64,000 bases of DNA, from NCBI GenBank assembly GCA_913020115.1, contig CAJWBQ010000001.1, forward strand, positions 1-64,000. Reading direction: 5' to 3'. Positions within the stretch are counted from its first letter, which is position 1, and each line of letters starts with the position of its first letter. Source of the stretch: an uncultured Cellvibrionales bacterium. Its GTDB lineage: Bacteria > Pseudomonadota > Gammaproteobacteria > Pseudomonadales > Cellvibrionaceae. The position numbers were made by a program, and so were the translations under genes. The notes under the pieces are model-generated. The model searched no databases, had not been told where the DNA came from, and saw only the letters and a program-made list of their open reading frames with translations. Shown piece after piece: positions 1 to 7,374 of this stretch.

Positions 1-1
1 G

Positions 2-178
2 CAGCTTGAACTGTTGGAAAACGCGGCCAATAAGCTGGGGCTATCAGCAAGGGCCCAGCACCGCGTCATGAAGGTAGCCAGAACTCTAGCCGATTTGGAG
101 GGCGTGAAACGGATAAGCAACCCTCACCTCATTGAAGCACTAGGGTATAGAGGTTTAGATTGCCAGAGTCGATATTAG
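2..178 (+). CDS. comM: ComM/YifB family Mg-chelatase-like ATPase, C-terminal fragment
   Basis: This is an open frame entering from the left edge; only the last 58 codons are present, ending at a TAG. The peptide has the helical C-terminal domain typical of the YifB/ComM family, with a 'LSARAQHRVMKVARTLADLE' stretch and a 'HLIEALGYR' ending. ComM is a hexameric AAA+ helicase that promotes branch migration during integration of transformed DNA in naturally competent gammaproteobacteria. In Pseudomonas-like genomes it lies beside ubiK and the glnK/amtB block, as here. The natural-looking C-terminus suggests the gene is intact, although the ATPase core lies outside the window. Family assignment is by recognition of the C-terminal motif only. 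Confidence 0.85.
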   Translation, partial: QLELLENAANKLGLSARAQHRVMKVARTLADLEGVKRISNPHLIEALGYRGLDCQSRY

Positions 179-288
179 TTTGTCCCGTTAAATCCTACCT
201 GTTGAGTGGTGCCTGATTTTTCTAGTGTGTGCTTATGCGTGCTGGTCTAAATTGAGCTGTCAAAAGGTACGCAAATGGAGTACAGTGA

Positions 289-633
289 ATGGATGCAGTA
301 TTCGTAGAAATGAGTTCCTTCACGAAATATAGAGCTCACTACTTAGGAGATGAGTATTACGCGGCTTTACAGCAAGCGCTTTTAAACAACCCGCGAAAAG
401 GCGACACCATTGCAGGTACAGGTGGTCTTCGTAAAATTCGCTGGGCTGATTCATGGCGCGGAAAGGGGCAACGCGGGGGCATACGGGTCATCTACTATTA
501 CTTCGATGAGGGTGATCAGTTCTGGATGTTTCTTGTCTACAGCAAAGGCGAGTTAGCCGATCTCACTCAGGCACAAAAGAAGGTGTTCCGAGCTGCTCTG
601 GAGAATGAAATTAAACTGAGGCGTTCAAAATGA
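289..633 (+). CDS. higB2: HigB2/RelE-family type II toxin
   Basis: A 114-residue RelE-superfamily protein resembling the Vibrio cholerae HigB2 toxin, a ribosome-dependent mRNA interferase. Recognisable shared features are the 'VFVE' start, 'GDTIAGTGGLRKIRW', the basic 'KGQRGGIRVIYYY' strand and 'LVYSKGE' near the end. The ATG at 289 has GGAG eight bases upstream. The gene is toxin-first, as usual in higBA loci, and its stop overlaps the antitoxin start as ATGA. It sits as a small insertion between comM and ubiK. Family is recognised by sequence similarity from memory; activity is inferred. Confidence 0.88.
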   Translation: MDAVFVEMSSFTKYRAHYLGDEYYAALQQALLNNPRKGDTIAGTGGLRKIRWADSWRGKGQRGGIRVIYYYFDEGDQFWMFLVYSKGELADLTQAQKKVFRAALENEIKLRRSK

Positions 634-944
634 CTGACAGAAATATGTTCGAAGAGTTAATGCAAGGAATTGATGATCTGCAGGCGTCTCGTGAAGGTAA
701 AATTACCCTGCGAAATACCTCTATAGAAGAAAAGCCACGGCTGACCATGAAGGCTGCGGAAATCGTTGAACTTCGAGAGCGGCTCAACGTTTCGCGGCCT
801 TTGTTTGCGTCGATGCTACGAACCAGCCCAAGAACGCTGGAACGCTGGGAGCAGGACAAGGGCAAACCAGACCAAGGTAGCGCAACTTTACTTAAGCTGG
901 TTGAAGCTCACCCAGAAGTATTGCCCTTGATCGCCGCGTTGTGA
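630..944 (+). CDS. higA2: HigA2-like XRE-family antitoxin
   Basis: A 104-residue partner of the upstream toxin, with a 4-base ATGA overlap indicating translational coupling. The N-terminal ~40 residues look flexible and acidic, which in HigA2 wraps and neutralises the toxin. The C-terminal part is a helix-turn-helix: 'ELRERLNVSRPLFASML' followed by 'SPRTLERWEQ', a typical Xre recognition-helix pattern. Overall it matches V. cholerae HigA2. Such antitoxins autorepress their own promoter, so an operator is expected upstream of 289, though I could not define one. It ends 12 bp before the convergent ubiK stop. Confidence 0.88.
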   Translation: MTDRNMFEELMQGIDDLQASREGKITLRNTSIEEKPRLTMKAAEIVELRERLNVSRPLFASMLRTSPRTLERWEQDKGKPDQGSATLLKLVEAHPEVLPLIAAL

Positions 945-956
945 TCAAGCTCAGCC

Positions 957-1199
957 TTACTGTTTTTCAGCCCCATTAACTTCAGCAAGAGTAACTTTAG
1001 CTTCTAAAGCTTCTAGCCTTTCCCTAGTTCGCAACAACACCGCCGCTTGAGCGTCAAACTCTTCCCGCGTCACTAAATTCAACTTTCTCAATATCGCTTC
1101 AATACCCGCTTGCAGCTTGGGGCCGTCTTCCGCACTTGCTTGGTGCGAAAAGGCTTTATTTACTTCTTCAAATATTTGTTTAGACAGTAGAGACAACAT
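957..1199 (-). CDS. ubiK: Ubiquinone biosynthesis accessory factor UbiK (YqiC/BMFP family)
   Basis: A small 80-residue protein of the BMFP/YqiC family. The N-terminal half is an amphipathic helix ('IFEEVNKAF'), and the C-terminal half is a heptad-rich segment ('LLRTRERLEALEAKV') that forms a trimeric coiled coil. UbiK binds UbiJ and membrane lipid, and assists the soluble Ubi complex in coenzyme Q synthesis. The C-terminal conserved 'LVTREEFDAQAAVLLRTRE' block is diagnostic. It is transcribed divergently from the TorF-type porin. Length and position next to comM match Pseudomonas-like genomes. Confidence 0.9.
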   Translation of the reverse strand: MLSLLSKQIFEEVNKAFSHQASAEDGPKLQAGIEAILRKLNLVTREEFDAQAAVLLRTRERLEALEAKVTLAEVNGAEKQ

Positions 1200-1318
1200 G
1201 ATTCTATAACTCGCGATAAATAGTAGGGGGTAATTATCCGCCCTTCATTGTTTCGTTTCCAGCACCAAAGTCGTGCAATTTTTACTACCTTCATAAGGCT
1301 GCTAAATCTGTCCCAATA

Positions 1319-1359
1319 TTGGTGCGCTGTTCAAAACCTGTGCGCGCCTTTGGTGCGCA
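1319..1359 (+). promoter_or_regulatory. Tandem NtrC-like enhancer half-sites
   Basis: TTGGTGCGC occurs twice, at 1319-1327 and 1350-1358, exactly 31 bp apart (about three helical turns). The second copy lies in a 19-bp near-palindrome at 1341-1359 (TGCGC-RCC-N3-GGY-GCGCA). The half-site resembles the NtrC consensus TTGGTGCA, but the inner spacer of the dyad is shorter than the classic site. Relative to the sigma-54-like promoter downstream, the sites would be centred near -150 and -119, close to the -140/-108 layout of E. coli glnAp2. Assignment to NtrC is inference. Confidence 0.45.
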
Positions 1360-1441
1360 CAGCTATTTTAGGCCCTGCCCAATTTTGGAGCAAAACCCGA
1401 GATTCTGTGATAAGTCATTGTTTAATATGATTTTTTCTAAG

Positions 1442-1458
1442 TTGGCCCAGTCTATGCA
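1442..1458 (+). promoter_or_regulatory. Sigma-54 (RpoN) type -24/-12 promoter
   Basis: TTGGCCCAGTCTATGCA matches the consensus TTGGCAC-N5-TTGCA, with invariant GG at 1444-1445 and GC at 1456-1457 separated by the required 10 bases. Transcription would start near 1469, giving a leader of about 90 nt before the porin ATG. The rest of the 1200-1559 intergenic stretch holds the NtrC-like half-sites and, on the other strand, the ubiK upstream region; no other gene is visible there. Confidence 0.6.
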
Positions 1459-1559
1459 AAAGTCCTGCTTATCGTGAACAAGCATTTTCACGTCAACGCC
1501 GATACAACCAGACAATAAACGGCGCTGCACATACAGATCATTCTCATTAGGAGCTAAGC

Positions 1560-2195
1560 ATGAAATTTTTTACAAAGTCTTTAATCGCCGGTGCTGTTTT
1601 AGCCGCTACCTCTAGTGCCACCATGGCCGATGTTTCAGCCAACGTTGGTGTGATGTCAGATTACTTTTATCGCGGCATCGTTCAGAACACTACCGCGACC
1701 ACTAATGGCGGCGTTGACTTTGAACAGGGTGGTTTCTACGCAGGCACTTGGGCTGCTGATGTTGAAGATGGCTTAGAAGTAGATGTATACGGCGGTTACG
1801 GTCTTGAGCTGGAAAACGGCTTAGGTTTGAGCGCCGGTTTCACTGGTTACTACTACACCGGTGATTTTGACGATACTTACGAAGAAATTAACCTGGGCGC
1901 TTCTTTTGGCATCGTCAGCTTGGAATACAGCTTCGGTACCTACGACAACTTCGATGGCCCTGAAATGGATTACGATTTCACCGCTATCACTATCGAGAAG
2001 AATGGCTTCTACGGTAAGTACGGTTCTTTTGGTGACGAGTTCGACGGCAGCTATGTTGAGCTGGGTTACGGCACTGAAATTGGTGGCTTCGACGCGGGTG
2101 TTTCTATCGTCATTAACGATGAAGACCTTGATCTAGAAACCAACGACGGCACTGAAACTATTATTTTCAGCCTGAGCAAATCTTTCGATTTGTAA
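1560..2195 (+). CDS. TorF-type putative outer-membrane porin (TIGR02001-like)
   Basis: A 211-residue secreted beta-strand protein. Residues 1-23 form a signal peptide ending TMA|DV. The mature N-terminus 'SANVGVMSDYFYRGIVQ' is the signature of the TIGR02001/TorF family of small outer-membrane beta barrels. The rest alternates aromatic and small residues in Gly/Tyr/Asp-rich strands and ends in a C-terminal Phe-Asp-Leu. A good ribosome site (AGGAG) precedes the ATG. It lies between ubiK and glnK, as in Pseudomonas, and has a sigma-54-like promoter upstream and an intrinsic terminator downstream. Placement suggests a role in nitrogen-limited uptake, but the substrate is unknown. Confidence 0.82.
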   Translation: MKFFTKSLIAGAVLAATSSATMADVSANVGVMSDYFYRGIVQNTTATTNGGVDFEQGGFYAGTWAADVEDGLEVDVYGGYGLELENGLGLSAGFTGYYYTGDFDDTYEEINLGASFGIVSLEYSFGTYDNFDGPEMDYDFTAITIEKNGFYGKYGSFGDEFDGSYVELGYGTEIGGFDAGVSIVINDEDLDLETNDGTETIIFSLSKSFDL

Positions 2196-2203
2196 GTGTT
2201 TCT

Positions 2204-2234
2204 AAAGGCGGTTGCGCTGTTTGCAGCCGCTTTT
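2204..2234 (+). terminator. Rho-independent terminator after the porin gene
   Basis: A 12-bp stem (2204-2215 with 2223-2234; one G·T and one mismatch) with a 7-nt loop lies 8 bp after the porin stop. It contains TTTT in its 3' arm and is followed by a second T-run at 2243-2249. It separates the porin transcript from glnK-amtB. Confidence 0.75.
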
Positions 2235-2256
2235 GTTGAAGGTTTTTTTCAAGAAT

Positions 2257-2302
2257 CTATTCAACAAAGGCTCAACAGGTCAACAAAAGCTATTCAACAA
2301 AG
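2257..2302. repeat. 13-bp direct repeat, 33-bp period, upstream of glnK
   Basis: CTATTCAACAAAG occurs perfectly at 2257-2269 and 2290-2302. Further TCAACA copies lie between them (CTCAACAGGTCAACAAAAG), and an inverted GTTGAA lies at 2235-2240. A three-helical-turn spacing ahead of a PII gene suggests a regulator-binding array. I do not recognise the motif, and I found no sigma-54 consensus between 2235 and 2366. Confidence 0.5.
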
Positions 2303-2345
2303 ATTGTTTAATTAAGCACAATAATAATACCCCCGGTGGGGCTAA

Positions 2346-2705
<360 letters not shown>

Positions 2706-2735
2706 ACCTAAATATAATTCCATCGGAGAACAAAA

Positions 2736-3986
2736 ATGGAAAACCAAGTTTTTGAATTACAGTATGCGCTAGACACCTTTTATTTCTTGATATGTGGTGC
2801 CTTGGTTATGTGGATGGCGGCAGGTTTCGCCATGTTGGAAGCGGGTTTAGTTCGCTCTAAAAACACCACTGAAATTTTGACTAAAAACGTGGCGCTTTAC
2901 GCAATTGCTTGCACCATGTACATGATTTGCGGTTACACCATTATGTATGGCGGCGCCGATTTCTTCTTAGGCGGTATTGTTGGCGACGGCGTTACTGGCG
3001 CTGAAGAGCCTGCTACTTATGCACCCTCTGCAGACTTTTTCTTTCAGGTAGTATTTGTGGCAACGGCGATGTCGATTGTTTCCGGTGCTGTGGCTGAACG
3101 CATGAAGTTGTGGGCGTTCTTGGCCTTTGCGGTTGTGATGACCGGTGTTATCTATCCGCTTGAAGGTTCTTGGACTTGGGGCGGCAAAGATGTGTTTGGT
3201 CTTTACAACCTAGGCGATTCAGGCTTCTCTGACTTTGCAGGTTCGGGCATTGTTCACATGGCCGGTGCTGCGGCTGCTCTAGCGGGTGTATTACTGCTGG
3301 GCGCACGTAAAGGCAAGTACAATGCCGACGGCAGTGCAAACGCCATTCCCGGTGCAAACTTACCGATGGCTACTTTAGGTACGTTCATTCTGTGGATGGG
3401 TTGGTTTGGTTTCAACGGCGGTTCTGTATTGGCAACCTCAAGCGTTGATTCTGCGAACTCAGTAGCGGTTGTGTTTATGAACACCAACGCGGCGGCCGCG
3501 GGCGGTTTGATCGCGGCATTAATAGTTGCGCGCATTTTGTTTGGCAAAGCCGACTTAACCATGGCCCTTAACGGTGCCTTGGCCGGTTTGGTTGCCATTA
3601 CCGCTGAGCCTTCTACGCCTACAGCTTTACAAGCCACTTTGTTTGGCGGCCTGGGCGGCATCTTGGTAGTGTTTGCTATCTTGGGCTTGGACAAGCTAAA
3701 AATTGATGATCCCGTTGGTGCCATTTCAGTACACGGTGTTGTAGGTTTCCTAGGCTTGATGTTGGTACCTGTGACTAACCCATTGACTGCTGACGGTGGC
3801 GCAAGCTTCTCGGGCCAGTTGATTGGTGCTCTAACAATCTTTGGCTGGGTATTTGTCTCTAGCTTGGCTGTTTGGGGTCTCATCAAAGCGGTTGCCGGCA
3901 TTCGGGTTACCGAAGAGGAAGAGTACGACGGAGTAGACATAGCTGAATGTGGTATGGAAGCTTACCCAGAGTTCACCAGCAAGTAA
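2736..3986 (+). CDS. amtB: Ammonium transporter AmtB
   Basis: A 416-residue Amt/Rh-family inner-membrane channel, with about 11 hydrophobic helices spanning the whole length. The first helix begins 'ALDTFYFLICGALVMWMAAG', without an obvious cleavable signal peptide. The pore twin histidines are visible as His174 ('GSGIVHMAG') and His333 ('AISVHGVVG'). The cytoplasmic C-terminal tail 'RVTEEEEYDGVDIAECGMEAYP' region contains the conserved G-x-D-x-x-E-H-like GlnK-coupling motif, though the usual His is Cys here. Transcribed with glnK and followed by a strong terminator. The large opposite-strand open frames here are shadows. Confidence 0.96.
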   Translation: MENQVFELQYALDTFYFLICGALVMWMAAGFAMLEAGLVRSKNTTEILTKNVALYAIACTMYMICGYTIMYGGADFFLGGIVGDGVTGAEEPATYAPSADFFFQVVFVATAMSIVSGAVAERMKLWAFLAFAVVMTGVIYPLEGSWTWGGKDVFGLYNLGDSGFSDFAGSGIVHMAGAAAALAGVLLLGARKGKYNADGSANAIPGANLPMATLGTFILWMGWFGFNGGSVLATSSVDSANSVAVVFMNTNAAAAGGLIAALIVARILFGKADLTMALNGALAGLVAITAEPSTPTALQATLFGGLGGILVVFAILGLDKLKIDDPVGAISVHGVVGFLGLMLVPVTNPLTADGGASFSGQLIGALTIFGWVFVSSLAVWGLIKAVAGIRVTEEEEYDGVDIAECGMEAYPEFTSK

Positions 3987-4025
3987 TTTCTCCCAGGGCA
4001 GACACCCTTTAATATCGTCAACGAA

Positions 4026-4464
<439 letters not shown>

Positions 4465-4614
4465 GAGTGCTTAATAACGCAGAATTATGAAAGCCTGCGC
4501 TTAAGAGCAAATTAGCCTAATAAAGTGGTCGGAAATTTTGGCCACTTGGTCTATAAAAGATAGCCTAGGAAAGAAACAAAGCTTGGAATTGATTTCGTTA
4601 ATTCAGGTGGAGAT

Positions 4615-4884
4615 ATGGCTAGTAAAACCCCTTATAACACCGAGGCTTCTAATTCAGTAGAAGCCGGTGCTGAAACCCCCGTGTTGGAGAAAGAATACTC
4701 CGGCACTAAAGACGCTGGTATCGATGATCACAGCCTTACGTCGCGTCAGCGTCAAAGGGCTGAGTTAGATGACCAGGTGGCGGCTTATTTGGCCCAAGGC
4801 GGCGAAATAGATCACGTGCAAGCCCACGTCACTGCAGACCCCCCTCAAAAACCGGGCAGCCGTTATGGCAGTCGACCTATTTAG
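4615..4884 (+). CDS. sutA: Transcriptional regulator SutA
   Basis: An 89-residue, highly polar protein, mostly disordered and acidic in its N-terminal half. The C-terminal block 'VTADPPQKPGSRYGSRPI' and the helix 'LDDQVAAYLAQGGEIDHV' match Pseudomonas aeruginosa SutA ('ADPPKKPDSKYGSRPI'). SutA binds the RNA polymerase beta subunit and helps expression of ribosomal and maintenance genes during slow growth. The N-terminal acidic region is shorter than in Pseudomonas. GGTGGAG provides the ribosome site. Its stop overlaps the convergent xerC stop by 8 bp. Location downstream of amtB/glnK agrees with Pseudomonas. Confidence 0.85.
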   Translation: MASKTPYNTEASNSVEAGAETPVLEKEYSGTKDAGIDDHSLTSRQRQRAELDDQVAAYLAQGGEIDHVQAHVTADPPQKPGSRYGSRPI

Positions 4885-5797
4885 GTTTCTTTGAGGCTCT
4901 TGGGTGGGCACTGTCATACACTTTCGCTAAGTGTTGAAAATCTAAGTGTGTATACACTTGGGTGGTTGATATGTTGGCGTGCCCCAACAGCTCTTGCACG
5001 GCGCGCAAGTCGCCGCTCGACTCCAGCAAATGGCTGGCGAAAGAGTGACGCAGCATGTGAGGGTTAACCGAACTGTCCATGCCTTGAGCTAGGCTCAATT
5101 GCGCAAAGCGCTGTTGCACCGCTCGGCGGCTTAGGCGTGTGCCCCTGTTACTCAGAAACAAGGCCGAGCTTACAGTGCCTTTCAGTTGTGAGCGCTCGCC
5201 CAGCCAATTCTGTAAGGCATTAATGGCTTGCGCGCCCACGGGCAGCAGGCGTGTTTTATTGCCCTTGCCCCTCACCGTGACCAAACCTTCTCGAAGGTCA
5301 ATGTCTACGCAATTTAAACCAGATAATTCCGCTAGGCGTAAACCGCAGCTGTACATCAGTTCGAGCATGGCGGCGTCGCGCTTGCTCAAGGTGTCATCTC
5401 CACCCACTTCCACAAACTGACTCACTTGATCTACGTCTAAGGTCTTGGGCAGTTTTTGCGGTGATTTTGGCGCTTGTATTCCGGCGGCGGGGTTGTTTTT
5501 AATCAATTTGCGACGAAGGCAGAATTCAAACCAGGAACGCAGGGAAGACAGCCATCGTTGGAGGCTTTTGCCGCCTAGGCCTCGGCGGTGCAATAAGGCC
5601 AAACATTGGCGGACATCGTGTGGCAACAGTGTGCCCACATCGCTAATGTTTTGCTCGTGGCAATAGTGGCGAAACTTGTTTAGGTCTCGCCAATAGCCGT
5701 CGTGAGTGCGGGGTGAAAGCTGGCGCTCGCTGAGTAAATAATCGCTGAATTGACTCAGTTCCGCTGCGAAGGGCAGGTTCTCTGTGTCTTTGTTCAC
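4877..5797 (-). CDS. xerC: Tyrosine recombinase XerC
   Basis: A 306-residue tyrosine recombinase that acts with XerD at dif to resolve chromosome dimers at division. The N-terminal SAM-like core-binding domain (about residues 10-100) is followed by the catalytic domain. All catalytic residues are visible: Arg154 ('CGLRLAEL'), Lys178, His247 and Arg250 ('HMLRHSFASHLL'), His273 ('LLGHANISTTQ') and Tyr282 ('VYTHLD'). It follows the DUF484 gene by 4 bp, the conserved dapF–DUF484–xerC order of gammaproteobacteria, which separates it from XerD and from plasmid or integron integrases. Confidence 0.95.
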   Translation of the reverse strand: MNKDTENLPFAAELSQFSDYLLSERQLSPRTHDGYWRDLNKFRHYCHEQNISDVGTLLPHDVRQCLALLHRRGLGGKSLQRWLSSLRSWFEFCLRRKLIKNNPAAGIQAPKSPQKLPKTLDVDQVSQFVEVGGDDTLSKRDAAMLELMYSCGLRLAELSGLNCVDIDLREGLVTVRGKGNKTRLLPVGAQAINALQNWLGERSQLKGTVSSALFLSNRGTRLSRRAVQQRFAQLSLAQGMDSSVNPHMLRHSFASHLLESSGDLRAVQELLGHANISTTQVYTHLDFQHLAKVYDSAHPRASKKPK

Positions 5798-5801
5798 AAG
5801 C

Positions 5802-6497
5802 TTAACGGGGCAAGTGCTTGGGTAGCAGGCGATTCAAAACTTCGGCAATGTAGCTCAAAAAGAGTGTGCCCATGCTTGATCGATAATGCTGTGGGTCTTC
5901 ATGGCCAATGGCCAACATACCAAAGGTGCTGCCGTGAATTAAAGGCGCGGTGGCCACGGAGCCAATCTTGGCGCTGTCACGACCAAAGAGAAAGTCTTGC
6001 TCTTCAGGGCGAATCACGCCGCAGCTGGCTCTATTGGCTTTAATCAGGGCGCCGATGTGCTCACGGGCTTCGTCTATGGGCAGCACACGGGCTTCGCTAG
6101 CCGGTACAGTGTTTGGGTCGCCGTAGAGAATCAGGGTGGTGTAGGGAATTTCAAATTCGTTGTCAAAGCTGTAACGCAGGGCGTCCACTATGTCGCCTAA
6201 ATCTAGGCCTTCTATCATGGCCAGCGTTACGCGCTTGGTTTTCTCGTAAAGTTTGTCGTTATCGCGGGCATTGTCTAAGAGCTTGCTCAGGCGGTGGCGC
6301 ATGTCCATGTTGCGCTCGCGCAGCACCGACACTTGTCGCTCTACCAAGGAAATAGCAGAGCCGCTGTCGTGTGGCAGGCTGATGTCGGCCAATAAATTGG
6401 GGTTGTTGACAAAAAATGCCGGATTATTGAGCAAGTATTGGGCTACTTGCTCGTCACTGAGTGCGCTCGCGGCTTCTGCCAGGTTTTGATCTGTCAT
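5802..6497 (-). CDS. DUF484 family protein (GAF-like)
   Basis: A 231-residue member of the DUF484 family, always found between dapF and xerC in pseudomonads and relatives. The N-terminal 'VAQYLLNNPAFFVNNPNLLADISLP' segment (about residues 18-42) is the family signature. It is followed by a coiled-coil stretch ('VERQVSVLRERNMDMRHRL') and a GAF-like domain (about 85-225) ending 'LFLSYIAEVLNRLLP'. Function is unknown; the fold suggests a ligand-sensing or scaffold role. It lies 15 bp downstream of dapF and 4 bp upstream of xerC, so it is probably cotranscribed with both. Confidence 0.9.
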   Translation of the reverse strand: MTDQNLAEAASALSDEQVAQYLLNNPAFFVNNPNLLADISLPHDSGSAISLVERQVSVLRERNMDMRHRLSKLLDNARDNDKLYEKTKRVTLAMIEGLDLGDIVDALRYSFDNEFEIPYTTLILYGDPNTVPASEARVLPIDEAREHIGALIKANRASCGVIRPEEQDFLFGRDSAKIGSVATAPLIHGSTFGMLAIGHEDPQHYRSSMGTLFLSYIAEVLNRLLPKHLPR

Positions 6498-6512
6498 AAA
6501 AAGCTTCGTTTA

Positions 6513-7361
6513 TTAAATTTTTATTTGGCCGTGATAAACCGTACTGGCTGGCCCCGTCATTAATACCGGGTGCTGGCTGTCTTGTAGCGAACCCTGCCAT
6601 TCAATGTGCATACTGCCGCCGGGCAGTGTCACTTTCACTTTAGAGTCTAACAGACCCTGTAAACGACCGGCTACTACAGCGGCGCAAGCGCCTGTGCCAC
6701 ACGCTAGAGTTTCACCCACACCGCGTTCAAATACTCGCAGGCGTATTTCACTGCGCGAGACAACTTCCATGAAACCCGCATTCACTTTTTGTGGGAAGTG
6801 GCTGTGTTCTTGGAGCGCTTTGCCCCAGCGCTCGACCGGCGCGGTTTCTGTGCTATCTACCACTAGTACAGCGTGGGGGTTGCCCATGGACACCGCACCA
6901 ATGTTTAAGCTTTCCACATCCACACTGAAGGGAATTTTGTAGTCTGAAGCTTGTGAATCGGCCACAAAGGGTATTTGATCGGGTGCCAATTGCGGCACTC
7001 CCATGTCCACACACACGTCATTGTTGGGCTGTACATTCAAGGTTAAACGGCCGCCCGCGGTTTCCACCACAATGCGACTTTTACCGGTGAGCTTGCGCTC
7101 TTGTACAAAGCGGGCAAAGCAGCGCGCGCCGTTGCCACAGTTCTCTACTTCGCTGCCGTCGTGGTTGAATATCCGATAGCCAAAATCAACGTCGGGCGAG
7201 CTGGGTATTTCCACCAGCAATACTTGATCGCAACCCACACCGAAGCGTCGATCGGCCAGCGCGCGAACTTTGTCTGGGTTCAGCTTAATTTTTTGGCTGA
7301 TGCCGTCAATCACAACAAAATCGTTGCCAAGGCCATGCATTTTTGTGAAGCGAATGCGCAT
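6513..7361 (-). CDS. dapF: Diaminopimelate epimerase
   Basis: A 282-residue cofactor-independent epimerase converting LL- to meso-diaminopimelate for peptidoglycan and lysine. The start 'MRIRFTKMHGLGNDFVVID' is canonical. The two catalytic cysteines are Cys75 ('VENCGNGARCF') and Cys221 ('LACGTGACAA'). It lies 13 bp after lysA, so substrate production and the next step, decarboxylation to lysine, are encoded together (lysA–dapF–DUF484–xerC). Confidence 0.97.
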   Translation of the reverse strand: MRIRFTKMHGLGNDFVVIDGISQKIKLNPDKVRALADRRFGVGCDQVLLVEIPSSPDVDFGYRIFNHDGSEVENCGNGARCFARFVQERKLTGKSRIVVETAGGRLTLNVQPNNDVCVDMGVPQLAPDQIPFVADSQASDYKIPFSVDVESLNIGAVSMGNPHAVLVVDSTETAPVERWGKALQEHSHFPQKVNAGFMEVVSRSEIRLRVFERGVGETLACGTGACAAVVAGRLQGLLDSKVKVTLPGGSMHIEWQGSLQDSQHPVLMTGPASTVYHGQIKI

Positions 7362-7374
7362 AATTTCCTATCGA

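Noticed and set aside
1248..1430. A 60-codon plus-strand open frame in the ubiK/porin gap
   Set aside because: No family resemblance or ribosome site, and it spans the NtrC-like half-sites; more likely regulatory DNA.
3254..3940. A 228-codon open frame antisense to amtB
   Set aside because: It lies wholly inside amtB, whose protein is unambiguous. The antisense product is a low-complexity Pro/Ala/Lys-rich string with no family resemblance.
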